Assembly (NCBI GenBank): GCA_003342895.1
Contig: PTFA01000272.1
Span: 806,001 to 870,000, forward strand
Origin: Casuarius casuarius
Lineage: Eukaryota > Chordata > Aves > Casuariiformes > Casuariidae
Direction of reading: 5' to 3'
Length of the DNA stretch: 64,000 bases
The translations under genes and the position numbers were made by a program. Below the pieces are notes generated by a model that was given only the letters and a program-made list of their open reading frames with translations, did no database searches and was not told where the DNA came from. Shown in pieces: positions 11,400 through 25,589 of the stretch (the first letter of the stretch is position 1; every line of letters starts with the position of its first letter).

Positions 11400-14300
11400 T
11401 ACTTTTGGACAGAAGCCAGGAAGCATATTGTATGTGTGTTGTAAGAGTGGTTGGTTTAAAAGATAAGTATATAACAAGCTCTAATATTTACTTTTATAGG
11501 TAAGTATTAAAGACAAGAAAAAAAGGAGAAAAATATTTTTACTGTATTTTTGGTCTACATATGATTTTTTTTAAGTATTGCTGTGATTGTAAGCTATTAT
11601 TTTCACTATAATTATTTTTACAAGATCAAAGCTAGTTAATAACTACCTCATTTATTATTTTTTTTCCATTTTATTTTGTAAGGTGTCTGAAAATGAGTGT
11701 AGTTGTTTTGAAGATAATAGAGGTAGTATTTACTTTTTTACTTTTAATTTCTTTCAAGTATAATCTAGGGTTCTCTTATGAAAATTCCCCATGCTAATTT
11801 TCTTAAGTGTGGGATTTTTTTGTACTTACTAGATAAATTGGCTAAGAATGCTCCTAAAAATATCACTGCAAATAAAACATATTTATTATTTTGATGTTGA
11901 ATCAGGAGTTCAGAGCAAAAAAGGGGAAAACAAAGTCTGTAAATTATTACTAGATTATTAGGGTATTCCTTTGCAGACTAGCTATTACTGTTTTTGTTTA
12001 ATTAGTAAAGTAGTATTTCTGGTGATAGTATGCATGGATGAGTGCCAAGTTTTTTGTAAGAGGCTTGGCATCTGGAGGCTGGTAGATGTTGCTTCTTTTG
12101 TTCTGTGTGGACCTAGATTTAATGCCATATTATCACATTACCTGGGTCAGTAGATATCCATGAAATGCCCTATTGGTTTGGTTTCTTGGACCAGGCAAGC
12201 TTTTAAGCTATGCAGTTTTTCCTGCATGCAGCACAGTCTGTCAGCCTTCAGAAACTTTGGGCAAGGCACTTCTGCAGCAGACCACCACCACTGCAAGAGT
12301 AGAAAAACATAGCTTTTCTCACTGCAGTCAGTGTCCTTTGGAGTCTTCCTGCAGTAAAGGTGCTAGGACCAGGGGTGGCACAGAGGGAGCTGGGCCATGC
12401 TGCCTACCTGAGGGTGCCACTGTCAGCATGCCACAGGTGCCTCAAGCCACCCTTGGTCAGCCCCTGCTCTTGGCTTCAGTGGTGACTTTCTAGTAAGTGC
12501 AGACGGAAGGAAGACAGCCCTGGCTGCTGCTTCAAACCTGCCTGTCTTTTTAGTGCTTCTACTATACCCTGGAGGTCTGTAGAGTTTGACTAGTGTTTTT
12601 GTAACATGTGTGGGGTTTTAATTAACTCACACAGCACACTTGATCTTACCTCATTTGTATTCCTGGCCTTTGGGTTGTTGCAGAGAAACTGACTTTCCAC
12701 TCTTTGTTCCTGCACTTTTTTGTAGTTGAGTATAGCAATCACAAGTGAGTTTGTGCTAATTGCCATTCATGGGCTTGAAATGGGTGGCCTATCAGACCGT
12801 ACTTTCCAAGGCCCCCGTCTCTGAGTTACAAACTGTTCTTTCTCAACAGGATCTACTCCTTACATGTGCTTTTTCTGATGGGTGGACAGGAAAAAAGCAA
12901 GGCTCTTGAGGTAAATGGAGTAATCTAAATATGATGTCAGTAAGTCTTAATAGCAGAAGAGTCAGTTTTGGAGTTATTGTTTTGCTGTAATGCATCTGTT
13001 TAGGACATGTATAATTAGAACTTGTCTGTTAAAATTAATCAGCAAACACATGGGAAGCAGTAATAAGGGTGGTGTGGCAATAGTACCTGATGGCACTAGT
13101 CAGAAGCTGTAGACACTGCGTATGTTCTATAGGAAATGGAGCCCACCCTCCCCTCACTGGTACAAAATTGGGGGGGGGAGGGGAGGGGAGAGCAGGCTGT
13201 CCTGTGCTTTCTTTCCTCCTGCTGTCCCAGATAACTCTGCCCTAGCTGGCCCATAGATTCAGGCTATAGGTATTGCCTTTGCAAGCCATATTTACAGCTT
13301 GTTTGCTTCCACGAGACCTCAAAGTTGGACATATTTAATGACACTGACAGTGCTTAAGTGAGTTCCATTGTAAGATGCAAGAAACCTGCAGTGGTTAGAC
13401 AAAATAACCGACTTTTCAGTTAAACTTAAGGGAGTGTGTTTGTTCCCACAGGATCTTGCCAGCTGACGGAATACAGTGAACTAGAAATCTTTCTACAATA
13501 AGAGAAGGGTGGCAGAGCATCCTTCCATTGCCATAAACATGTTTGGTGCAAATGGATAGCAAGGAGATGAAATAGAAACACATTTCAGGTGTGAGTTACT
13601 GTCTCTGTAAAATCCTTGATATGAAGGTCTGGATCAGTTCTAGGTTGTTATGATAATTAGTTATATATGGAAAATACTGCTGCTACTACTGCTGTTGTCT
13701 ACTTGCTTTGCCTTGGGTGTAGAAGCCATACTTTCATGTGGCATTTTAATGCCATTTTCAGTTTTGCCTATGTTGCTCTGGAAACTCTAAGTATTTCACT
13801 TTTCAATTGGGGGCCTGAACAAAGGTATTAAATATTATGGCTTTTTGTTCCAATTCTGTCAAATGACAAAAGCATCGGAGAAGCAGTTTGTAATAGAGGG
13901 CAGCTCTTGCTGAAAGTGAGCTTAACTGCCTGGATGTCTAGCAGTACAAAGCAGATAAAATATGGCAAATAATGTATGGGCCAATGAGCAAAATATTTGG
14001 GGTTCTGTTCCGGGAAGTGGTGACTAAGTTACCGATTATTCACTAATCAAGTTGAGATAGGCTTTTAAGTTAATAGAGAGCTGATGTAGTCTTTGAGTGT
14101 ATAAACAGAGGAAGATGGTTGAGAATTAGGAAAGAAATTAGGCTGGAAACAAGGTCCCAGTGGTATGCTTTATAGAGAAAGAAAACTGGAAATAATGCAG
14201 AAACCATGCCTCACAACGGAGAACTTAAGAGCTGATTTCTTCTGCTTCTCAAGGAGGCTGTTAAACTTGCAGTTGACATGGGGAGCAGAAACTTGTTAAT

Positions 14301-17300
14301 TAGTCAGGCAGATAACTGGACAACACAAGGTCTGAAGGCTAGAAAATGGGTACTTCTCCCTTCAAATGTGTTGCTGCATCTGAAAAGTATTCCCTCATGT
14401 GAGCTGTATGCCATGATAGGTAAGAACTTGGAAGAGATGCTCACAAGCCAGGTAACAGTGGGAGAAACTGGCACATCTATGCATCAAACACTTAAATGAG
14501 TTGCTGTCATGGGAAAAGTTATTGAAGCAGGCTTATAATATGGTTTCCACCTAAGTGGAAAGATCAAGTCCAAAAAATCAAACAAAGGTTGCTCTGTACT
14601 AGACTTGATTTAAAGAAAAGATGATCTAAGGTTGCCTTCCACAGAGGGAAGGAGTGCAGGGACATGGTGTGTAATGAGGGCCCTACAGAGGGAGAAGCCA
14701 TGGTAAAGAAATGGAAAGAGACTTGATCCTGTGGAGAAAATAAGGTATAGGAAGAGTCACTAGCCAGTCTGGGTAAGTCCCTGCTGTATTCATCTTGCTA
14801 CTAGACAGGAACTTGAGGACTGTTTGTATTTTCTTGGGATTCTTTTACAGCTAGGACTTCTCTCCTGCAGGAACTATCTTCTGTGGTAAGAATAATGCCT
14901 GTAAGTGTGCATGAATTTGCTCACAGTTTGGTTGGCAATTGGTAATTGTACACACAATTTCTGCTGTATGTGACAGGGTACAGAGGGTAAGGGTGCGCCA
15001 AACCTGTGCTGAGAAGCACATTATGGACTCGAAGTACTAACAAAATATGGCTAAACATCAGTCTGCTCTGTACTGTCCAAGAAATACTCTCCCTGCTTGC
15101 TTTTTCTTCATGTTTGTCTATAACCTCTGGTGGAGGTAAATAGCATACAGACTCACTGACTTGGTATTTTCTTTTAATGCCTGATTGAGCTAACAAGATG
15201 TGGCCTTTATAGCTGCACATTAATAGATTTAGGATGTCCAGGTCAAAAATAATTCCACTAGCTTTTGAAGGCTTGGGTTCAAACCACAGTGATGTCCTAA
15301 AAGGATCATTCTCGTAGTTAGATGTCTGAAACACTGCTTTCTTCCAGAAATGAATACTCTTGTTTCATGTTGTCCAGATGGGTGACCAGATATTTTTCTA
15401 TCAGCATTCAGTGGATTGACTCCTTTAGGTAGTATCTGCATGTTGTGCTATGTACTTCAGATATAAAACAGTCAATGCAATTCTTTCTCCTAAAGATAAC
15501 AAGCATGGGCTGAACCACTCAGGAAGTCTGCATTACTAGAGAAGAGATATGCACTGGTCTTTGACCTTAAAGCTATATACCACAGGAAAAGAGTGAGTAT
15601 GGTCTTGGGATGTGAGTTTTCCACATGCCAAAAGCCAGGAAAGATGCATTCTCAAGTTTTCAGGATTTCCCTTCAAGAAATAAAAGGATGTCACATGATA
15701 AACAAGGCCAAGATTATTTGTGTACCTTGGCAGTTGGCTGTAAGCTTTACACTTAAACACTTAATTTTTTTCTAGAAAATAACTTCCAAAAGCCCACCTG
15801 TGCTGCAAACTGGGTAGAATGTGGAATCCAATTACATCACTTTATCCCTTCACATAGGAGTACTGGTTTAGTTTGGACCTTGCCTGGTGGTAAATGCTTG
15901 TAGCTGGGTTAAACTGCTGGGTCTTGAAAGATTTCGGGCTTACTGAGCCTGGGAAGAGAATGGGTTGTGTGCAGCTCTCAGCATCTAGGACTCACGACCA
16001 GGTGTAGGTCTCTTCTTTTGTCATTTCTTTGCAACAGGAGACCTGGAGCTGAGGACCTCAGACATCCCAGTATCCCAGCTGCATGCTTATCTCCCCAGTT
16101 CTATGCTCAGCCCTCCAGCTTCTCTCTGAATATCGCAGCAACTGCTCTCCAAGAATGCATGGGACAAAAGATTAGTAAGAGTCTCCTAACCAGCCACTTC
16201 TTGCTTAAAAATTGGAAGTGTTCATTTCAGAAACTCCTGAAATCTGCTTCCTTTTGTCTTTCCAGCCCTTGGATGAGCTGGAGGCTCTTCTGTAGCACAT
16301 ACTGTGTAACAGCACATGCCTTCTCTGTGGAGCCCCCCCAGGCACCTTATCTCCTCCTGAATATTTCCATGCTGAAACACTCCAGCTACTGCCTTCAGAC
16401 CTGGCCTGTGGCTCCATGGGGACTGGCCACTAACAGACTGCAGGGAGTCACTGGTGCTGAACACATAGCCTTGATGGTTACTTGGTGACTGATCTTCCCC
16501 CTCAGGTGGGAAAACTGGTTCCAAGACAGCATTTTGTCCTCTCAAATGTATTTTGAACATATTAAAGCCCCAAAGGAAGCTTGAGATTAAAGTAAAACAA
16601 GAGAGGAGTTGCCTTGTCTAAAGATCTGGCTGAGATGCAGGAATCACTTACCTGTGCTGTGAGGCAGCTCTGCTTGCCATAGCAGAGCTGTGCTTCTGGT
16701 GTGGATGGGGCACTGCTCCAAGAGGCAGCAGTACAGTGAGGGAGAGCATCAGCTGGAGCATGCATGTGTAGTGTTTACAGTATGACCCTGCTCTGCAAGG
16801 ACAGGTGATATTAGCAGAAGTGGCTTGTTTGAGCAGACTCAGAATTTGCTTGGGGAAGTGGTAGGTCTGAACGTGCCGAGAATTTCTTCTCCCAACAGAA
16901 ACATACTGGGTACAAATGTAATGAATTGAGAATGCTCATTTGAAGATCTGGGCTACTCTGACCAGCAGCATGGGGTTGAGGTTACCTTCTACAACCTCTT
17001 AGTAGGTAAGTGGGCAGCAGTGCTGTGGGTCTTTACTCATCTCAGTAGGTGTGCAAAAGGTAACCATGGCGGCTTGTTTGTTAATTCAGGCTTCCCTAGA
17101 GACTACACAAGCGGAATCATCTTACTGTTGTTAAAAGGATGGCAATTGCATGGACTTCTCTGCATGCTGGAGAAGCAGAGAGGGACAGGTGCTTCCCAGG
17201 TATGCAGCTTTTCTCAGATGAAACATATATCCCCTGGAGGATGCCTGTGCAATGTCTGCATGTTATCTAGGGTTTGGGGACTGGGCTGTGGCCAACTTCT

Positions 17301-20300
17301 CTGACCAGTCTGGCAGCTGGTGGCTGTTGATGCTGAATACTTCCATGCAAGCTGACCTGCAAATTCCTTCAGAAGCCTGTCTTTCACTGGGAGTGTAAAC
17401 TAATTTTTCCAACTGATTTTACCTAGAGCAGCAAATACTCATCAACTCTGAAAATAAGACATTAAGCAGGGCAAACTTAACCCCTAGAAAATAAGGTACT
17501 CAAATTGGTGAGCATATCCTGAAAAAATTTGCCTTAGTGTCTGCTTCTTGGTTCTGTCAGCTTGTTTTTTTTTACCTTGTTACATAAAATCCTTGAGTAC
17601 AAAGTAGGTGTACTTCAAACAGCTAACACTAATTCAGGTCAACCTCCATGTGACCCATATCCCTTCTGGCTAAGACAGATTGGCCTGGAACATACCACCT
17701 AGTGGCTTACGTGTTTAGTCATTCCTAACTTTTAGGTTAATATTAGGAATATAGAAGAACCCAGCTGGTTCTAATTTTTAATTCCACTCTTGCAGGGCTT
17801 GCTCCACTACTAATAGAGCCATGCTGACTTAACCCACCAGTCAGTGTATTCTGCTAACCTTATAGCTTAAGGGACACGTTTTTAAGTGCCTATTTGGTGC
17901 GTTTGAAATCACTTTCTGTCCTGATTCAGCAGTGCTCAGAGCAGCCTCTTTCCTCACCTAGAGCAATATGCACGTGCTCTGCCATGCTCAAGCTGCATCA
18001 GTGTCTGTGCTAGAGGGGGCTTGCATTGCCCTGGCAGAGGATGATGAAGGCCCTCTTACAAAGGCACCCCCTAACTGTCCATGTACTGTGCAGGCTTTCA
18101 TAGCAGGGAGCCTTATGGCTTGATGGGGCAGCAGCCTGTTGAGCATGTGTTGTATCAGCATGCTCAAGCTCAGTAAAGAGGGGTGTGAAAAGGGAAACTG
18201 CTTTTCTGTGGTGTCCCAGAGGAAGGCATGAGGGGGGGGACATGAGGACAAGGGGCTAATCCCAAGCTTGCTGCAATCACTGGGGAGTTTGAGTCAGCAC
18301 TGGGGAAATAAAACAAAGAAATAGAGAACCAAGAAAGGCAAAGGGACATGAAGAGGCTCAAAAAGAATAGGACAAAAAGAACTGAAACAAGAATAGAGTG
18401 GGCTTAAGTGTAGGTGTGAGCAGAAGTCTTTCACTTTTTTCACTGAAAGGCCAGCATAGTCCCAAGATGACTGCTTATGTAAGCAAAATTAAGGCCTGAT
18501 TCTGCTTCATCCTAAGGGTCTTTCACACCCAGTAGCCTATACAATAGAACTGCCATAGATGTGAAGGAGCTCCAGATCTCTGCTCTGACTGTGTAACCAC
18601 ATGGTCCCTGTAGAATTTGAATCCTTTTCGTACAGACTTCTTAGGTTCATAAAACTAATCCTGCTAATGAAACCACATCCCTGGAAATTCCCTGTTGGCC
18701 TTTCATTTTCTTGTTCTCAAAGTGCAAAGTAGCTGTCCTAAGAGGAAAAAGAAAGTATTAAATGTCCTGAGTTTTGATATCCCCAATGTTGCCTTAAACA
18801 ACAAATAGAAGGAAATCACTAAAGATTGTGTATTGCCTGCTTTCCTTCTGCCAAGTAGACAGTGGTCCCTCTTATTCCCATAGGCTCAGCTGATTTACTA
18901 GAAAAAACACCCAATATCATCAAGGCATCTATCTAATTTGCTATCTTTTCACTTTCTTATAGCACTCCATGCCACTTCCACATGATTGCAGACAGCTGCT
19001 GGGTAGGTAAGTGACTGTAGGTGGAGCAGGCATAAGGTGGAGAGCTTCCTACTACACCCTGTCCTCAGGGGAATACCTGTTTACACTAGCTTTCAGCTCT
19101 GGTAGTTCTGGTTGCAGGCTTGCTGTATTGCAGAGATGACAGCCTTTACCCAGAAGAGGGAGATTTACAGGAAAAGATAATAACTTTTATTAAATCGGCT
19201 GATGGGGGGGAGCTTTTGGGCTTGTCTACCCACATATGGCATGTTTAGCACACACAAGCTGGGAAATGTTGTTCTGACTTTAAATTCAAGATGTTAATCA
19301 GCTGGACAACTCGATGGAAAATTGATTATTACGGTGAAGCAGAAGACAATATGAGCAAAGAGAAAAGGTTATGGTACCACTGGTCCTGTGTGAGACAGGT
19401 GACCGTTACTTTTATGAAGTTCATGTGGGAAGTGGTATGAAACAAAAACTTTTATCTTTATTTTTGATTCCCTAATATTTAACAACTGATAGTTATGAAT
19501 TATAGTTGACAGGCTCTTCTGCAGGTGTAGGCATTTGTGAAACATCAAGGTCAGTGATCAGTGATACAGTGATTGTTTTAGCTTTTTTCATACGAAAACT
19601 GGGACTTCTTATATTTCTTGGTTATTTGTGTGAGCTAACTCTGCTGTGTAGCAACCTTATTCCCTATAGGTGCAGAAACACATAATAAGGTTTTGCGTCT
19701 GTAAGCTCATATGAGAGCTTGTTTCTGATGTTAACTTTGAGGTTGGAGATTGTTGGAGACTAGTGTGGGAGGGGAATTCTCTTCAGGTAGCTGTCTGCCA
19801 GTTTTGTGTGCTGGCTCTAGGCTGGAGTGAGATGGCAAGCGCTGAGGAATAAAGCCAGTAGAGAATAGAGATTTGGTTTTGGTTTGAAAAAAAATTGTGA
19901 AGTCGAGGTTTTTTGGTGTAGTAAAGATTTTTGCTTTGGATTTTATTTATTGTAAGGGTTTTGTGCTGCGGCTGACTACAATTGCCTCCCTGTGGTTAGC
20001 ATGGTTACAGACTTCCTAGTGTGGTGCATGGTATAGATATGTGCCAGGTACTGAAAATGAGGATGGTTATGAGTGAAACTGAACTGGGTGAATTGAGGTA
20101 TGCTATTTGGGCAACTGTCTTGTTACTGTAGGCATTCCAAGTGTGCTCTGATGCTGTGGAGGACTGGCAGTAAGAGCTGACAATGTCAATGGGGTGCAGG
20201 AGCAATGGGGAGGTTAGTGTGGTGAAGGCTATGGATAAAGCATAATGCACTTAAGTAAATAGGCTTTTGAACAACCAAGGTTTTAGGGATTGTTTCTATG

Positions 20301-23300
20301 GACTTTGGTAGTTCTTTAGTGAAGGTACCACAGGCTGTCTGTGGGTTTTTGTGCATGTGTCAAAGATCTTCGAGGTAAGAGGCAGATGGATTAGTGTGGG
20401 CAGTTTTTCGTAGAACTATGGAAGAAGCAACCTGATGGGGTTTGAGTACCTTCAAGAGAAGCTAAAAGCCTCCACCTTTTTCCTGTAATATGTAGTGACA
20501 AGGCTTAGCCCTTTACATGAATGAGTTAATCCTCCCTGTAAGAATATTTGTTTGCTTTGATTTATTAGTAACTTTTTCTGAAACAGTTGTCCGTGTTGGA
20601 ATTTCATGGGCTATGGGATGTTAAATGCAATATGGAAGAGTTTGTGGTGCAGCAATAGGCTGGATGGAAGTAATTAGGAGGTATGACTTTAGCCTTCATG
20701 TAAGGCAGTAGAGATTAGGACTCTATGTTAGGTTTTGTCAGATAGTGAAATGTCAACCACGTTTACCTAATATCAATTGAATGTTCAAATATTAAACGAT
20801 TATTCAGCAGGAGTTGTCCCTTTCCTTCTGCTTTTGTTTATGATTAAGTAATTTCTTCCATTAGAGGCAAGCACAAGCACCTCTAGTTCCCAATTCCTCT
20901 TTCAGGATGAGTTAACTAGCATTAGCCGTCCAGCTAAGATGGAAAGGAAGAAGTTGGAGGAATGAGTGTCCTTTCCCTCAGGGGAAGTGAGTGAAACACT
21001 CCATTTCACAGGTTTCTATCAGTCATGAGGCGGTACTAGACAAGCACTTCCTAAAATCTTTGTAGGAGCCGTACTTCAAGGTACGGAAAAGTTTGGCTTC
21101 ACTAGGTCTGTTAATGTCCATCAGGTTAAGCATGTGAATGATAGTTTCGTAGCCTAACACCTGAGCATTCATTGCTGCTTGTGGTTCTGCAACTTGTGCA
21201 ATAGATATGTTCTTAATTGGCAAGGCACAATTTGAGGCCAAAGGCATTTTGTTCACTGTTTGGCTTGCTTCCCTGATATCGTGCTACCAGAGATAAGACT
21301 TTGCCCTTACTTATAGTCATTTTTTTCTGCTCTGGCTCTCCTGGTGTTCCCTTTCTGACTGGTAAGTAAATAAAATTGATGTTTCTGACAGGCATTGCTA
21401 TTTTGAGCTGAAAAGGGCCTGTTAGATCAGCAAACAAGATACATTTGTAACCCAGGTTAAGCATTTCTCCTCCTTATTGGTTCCTGACACTGTCAAATGT
21501 TTTGCACTTCAGATATAAATTTGGGGAAAAAACAGAAAAGTACCTTTTCTGTCAACTCCAGCTAGACAAACATAAACTGACTCATGAAGGTGTAAAAGCA
21601 CTATTAAGTCTCATGCAGTTGCTCAAAGCCAGGAAGGTGCCTAGCTAGGTCTGGTGCTGTCGGGAACAGCGCCATTTGCAGTGAAGGGGCAGAGGCAGAG
21701 AGCAGCACTCCAGACATGGAGGTAGTAAAATATTTTCATATCCTGCTTGTGTTACTCAATTGCAACACATCTGCCACAGGATGGTCTGTATCGGAGACTG
21801 CTGGCAGAACAGGGGCATGGTTTACAAGAAGCAGCGATGCTTCTGTACTACCATATCAACTGTTGGGATTTTCAATGTTGCATTTGTGGTCTGAGCTAAA
21901 ATTATCTAAGACACTGTGGCTCTGCCTTGCTTTGAGCAGCTAATGGCATGATTTCTGGGAAGTGGCTTTCAGATTGTTAGCACTGATCCAAAAGGTACTT
22001 ATCCACTTCTAACCACTTCTATTATCCTCTTTCAGCTCTTTCATAGGCCTTGATTTCAGAGTAACAGATGCCTTAGAAGTAGCAGTTAGTCTAATTATGT
22101 TGTTTCTGAGATAGTAATGCAATGCCAGTAGAAAGGAAAAATATCTGTTACTCCCTGTTTCTATGAATGTTTAACACTGACAAAACAGTAACTTGGCAAG
22201 TGGCCTGAGGTGTGGGTTGTAAATGTCCTGCAGGCATGCATGCTCAGCTGCTTGCAGGAATGGTCCCATGCAGCATCAAGCAGTACTAATGAACAACTGC
22301 CTTGCAGGCATAGAAGGCAAAGGAGGCTCAGGTTTCTTGGATAATGAGCAGGCACAAATGCAAATTTTAATGCTTCCCACAGAGGTGGCATTCCACCTCA
22401 TGTGGAAGTGCCCTTGAATTGCCAATGCTCAAGATGTTATTCCACATGGAAGCACAGATAGTGCAGGTATGTCCCAGCACTTGCAGCCACATGGCAGCAA
22501 GCAGATGTTACCTGCTTAGTCAGAACTTTGCTTTCAACTCTCTGGCTACCCTGGGGAGCCTGTCTGAAAGCTCAGAAATCAGAAGACGAACTGGGTGACA
22601 GAGGGAGGATTTAAGTCCCATCATGTATAATACATATTTTGCTGTATTTTACAGTCCATCCCCTGATTTCAGGGCATCAGCAGCTGTGATGCTGAGAAGA
22701 TCCTCTTTTTCTCCCTCCCCCCCAAGCCCTTGACAATTCCTGGAGGGGCAATGGGGAGAAGGGAAGAGCCTTGCCTGGCTCCTGAGCATGAAATCAGGTC
22801 AGCTCCTGTTTTCTTCACCACCACTCTGGGGGAGAGAATGCAGAGAGGTGAAGTCTTCTGTAGCTAGAGGGAAAATTAAGGTGTTTCAGTGGAACAGGAG
22901 TTGTCTGTAATGCTGGGGGAGGAAGGTAGGTGCATTTGAGTGGGGACACAAGAAAGGGCACAAAATGGACAGGTAAGTGTGCAGAGCCAGTCTGGAGACT
23001 GGTGGGCATGGAGCAGTGGAGTCACTCAGCACAGCTGGAGTTGTCTGCAGGGAACTTGGAGTAAGAAACAGTATGGGGTTGGGGGCAGACAGCTGTCATC
23101 TGAGTGTCTGAAGGGAAAGCAGGAGTCTTGTGTGCAGGTGGACAGCACTGTTATGCACTGGCAGTAATAATTGTCTTGTTTAGAAAGGATCTGCTGGCTT
23201 TCTTTAATCACCATACCCTCACTGCTGTAAGGGCACAAGGTGAGCTATGGCCCTTGTGTGCAAAGGGAGTGCTGCATGGTTTGGGGTAGGGGAGGCTGGG

Positions 23301-25589
23301 AAGCCAGCCACACCCAAAAAGTGACTGAAGCAATGCAGAGACCTGTTCTCACTCAAAGCACATCTCAGTCTGCTGTGTGACAGCTTTTGAACACCATTCA
23401 GTCAAGCCCAAGTTAAAAAGGGCGAAAGGCAAATTCATTTTGGTTCAAGTCAGAGGAAGACATGATTCTGGAAATATCCAGAGAACCTCTAGCATCTCAT
23501 TAGCAGAACAGGAAGCTTGACCCAGATCTGTATGTGCTGTGAACTCATGCCAGGTAGGTAATGGCGATATGCAACTTGCCATATGATGCTGTCCCCTATC
23601 TTGCTTTAAGATTTGACCTAGTGAGGGAATTGCTTTTCAGATGAGAGCGGCTTGAAACAGAAAGGGGCTATGTTGCCCGGCAGGGTTAAAGGGCTCAAAC
23701 TTGGGCATGCAGGCCTGTGGTAAACCTGAATGGGGACACTGACCAAGTGCCACATGTGCAGCTTGGGTTACTATCCCATGTCACAGGGATAAATGGAAGC
23801 ATAAACTGAGCATCTAGGGAGAGCAATCTGTCTTGGTCTATAAATTTACCATGAGACCTTGTACTTAAAGAAAAGATGGCTTTGGGAAAAACATTCCCCT
23901 TTGGGGGTTTTGATTAAAGTACTGACAGAAAAGCCCTTGGGAAGTAGAAAAAAACACTTCCCTGATCTTGCTCATTTTGAGACACACACGTGTGTGTGTA
24001 TATATATGTACACATACATGTACACACATAAATGTGTGTGTACTGGGAGGAGTTGAGAGGAGGCAGTGCTCCCATTTCCTTTAAGGGAAGGGAGGGGAAA
24101 AAAGCCAAGCTCAACATCAAATAAAAATATTTATGTATTATGTTACAAGCTAAAATAATTTACATCAAATTATTTCCAACAGAGTAACTGTTTTATTGTT
24201 TGAGAAAGAAAACTTTCACCATTATTATTCTAACGTCACTTCCAAAGCTCTAAGTTATGCTCAAACAGTTGCAATCCTTTTTGTTCTCAGGAGTTTTCCA
24301 TGCACCTCGGAAGAGCTCTTGTGGGAGAGTGCTGTGAACAAAGTAGACTTAGCAGTGCAGCAAGTGCTGGAAAGGCTCGTCAAGTCTTCATCCTGACTGA
24401 ATGGCACCTCTGGTAATGCCTTGAATGGTTTTGTTGATCTCCGATCTATGACGTTAATTTAGTTTCATAAATTGCTGAAAAAGTTTAAAAAAAAAAAAAA
24501 ATCATTGCCTCTACAAGTTCTTGTTCTGCTGTTGCCTCAGGGTATGAAAGCTTGTTCCAAAGTGTGGGGAAAACACATCTTTGTACATGCTTTCTAGAGA
24601 TGAAACTGTCACCCTCATTTAACAGATGTTTTGCACAGGTCCACTAACAGCCTCCTCTGAGTCCGCTGTATATGGACTTTGCGTTGAAAATACTGAAAAT
24701 GCAGCTCATCTAAAAGATTAGCAGTGCTGGTGAGAGCACAGAGGGGCCACAGGAAATGGCCCCTACCCCACCCTTGCCAGCAGATATCATAGAACTGCTC
24801 CCTTTGCAGTCTTTCTTCAGAGAGAGAAGCAAGGTTTATGGCAAAACGTGCAGGCGCTGAACTGAGCGGCTGATGGGCACTCAAGTGAAATGTAGCTGTG
24901 ATTTAATTTTTTCCTCTTTAAAAAAAAAAAGCTATTGGTGACCAGGAATGACAGCTGTCTTAGTCTTGCACTGTGTATTATTGCTAAGCATTGTTAGCTT
25001 GATGGATAGGAGAAACCCCTAGTGTCTTATGCCTAATGGAAGCCACTTTGTGTATCTTATTGGATTATAGTCTCTATCAAGTCCACATAGTTGATAAATT
25101 TACCTTTTGGTCTGGCTGCTACTGACAACAGTGATAATTCTTCAGTAAGTGAAGAATCTGATTCCTAATTAAACCCAACATATAAACACAGTATCTCTGA
25201 GTTAGCATGACTTCTTAGAATGACAGGTAGTAACAGCATATGCCGAAGCTAAGCTTCAGGGTAAGAAACCTGCTCATTACCCATTGGTCTCAGTTTTCAG
25301 GTTCAGATGGGTTTGAGATTTAGCAGTTAAAAGATTCTGAGCTACTATTTTCAGGCTCTCCATGTATTTAGTTAAAATGACCTCTTAAAAAGAATTTTCT
25401 AGCCATTTCTGTATTTCAGTTGTCAGCCTCAGGGTATGGAGGTCTATGATGTGCCAAGAGGTTTTGATAGCCTGAAGGGATGTTTTATCCCTTACCAGGA
25501 CCTGGAGGAGCTGAGGAGCAAAGAAATACTCTTTGATCTAGAGTTTACATTGCTTTGAAGTTGTACTGCACATTGCCTTCCCAACAGTT
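11400..25589. other. 14-kb gene-poor gap between chemokines B and C
   Basis: I scanned both strands for signal-peptide exons, the CLC exon and the RCL exon of further chemokines and found none. I also saw no other splice-flanked exon I could recognise. Open frames up to 173 codons (for example 15967-16488 plus and 14921-15334 minus) lack domains, conserved composition or splice context. A stretch around 19,900-20,760 is G/T-rich on the plus strand and reads as hydrophobic peptide on the minus strand. Two overlapping minus-strand frames at 21023-21464 remain unexplained. Low-complexity runs occur at 13169-13190 (G-rich) and 24487-24502 (A-rich). Confidence 0.45.
23982..24042. repeat. Dinucleotide-rich microsatellite (CA/TG, TA)
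   Basis: Alternating purine-pyrimidine sequence: an ACACAC block, then TGTGTG, TATATA, and further ACAC and TGTG blocks, partly palindromic. Such tracts can adopt Z-DNA or cruciform forms, but this one has no gene association that I can see. Confidence 0.85.

Noticed and set aside
11400..25589. A fourth chemokine gene or fragment
   Set aside because: The exon 3 signature (CAGGCATCT on plus) and the CLC exon were looked for and seen only at genes A, B and C; the CAGGCATCT at about 50646 lacks any chemokine context.
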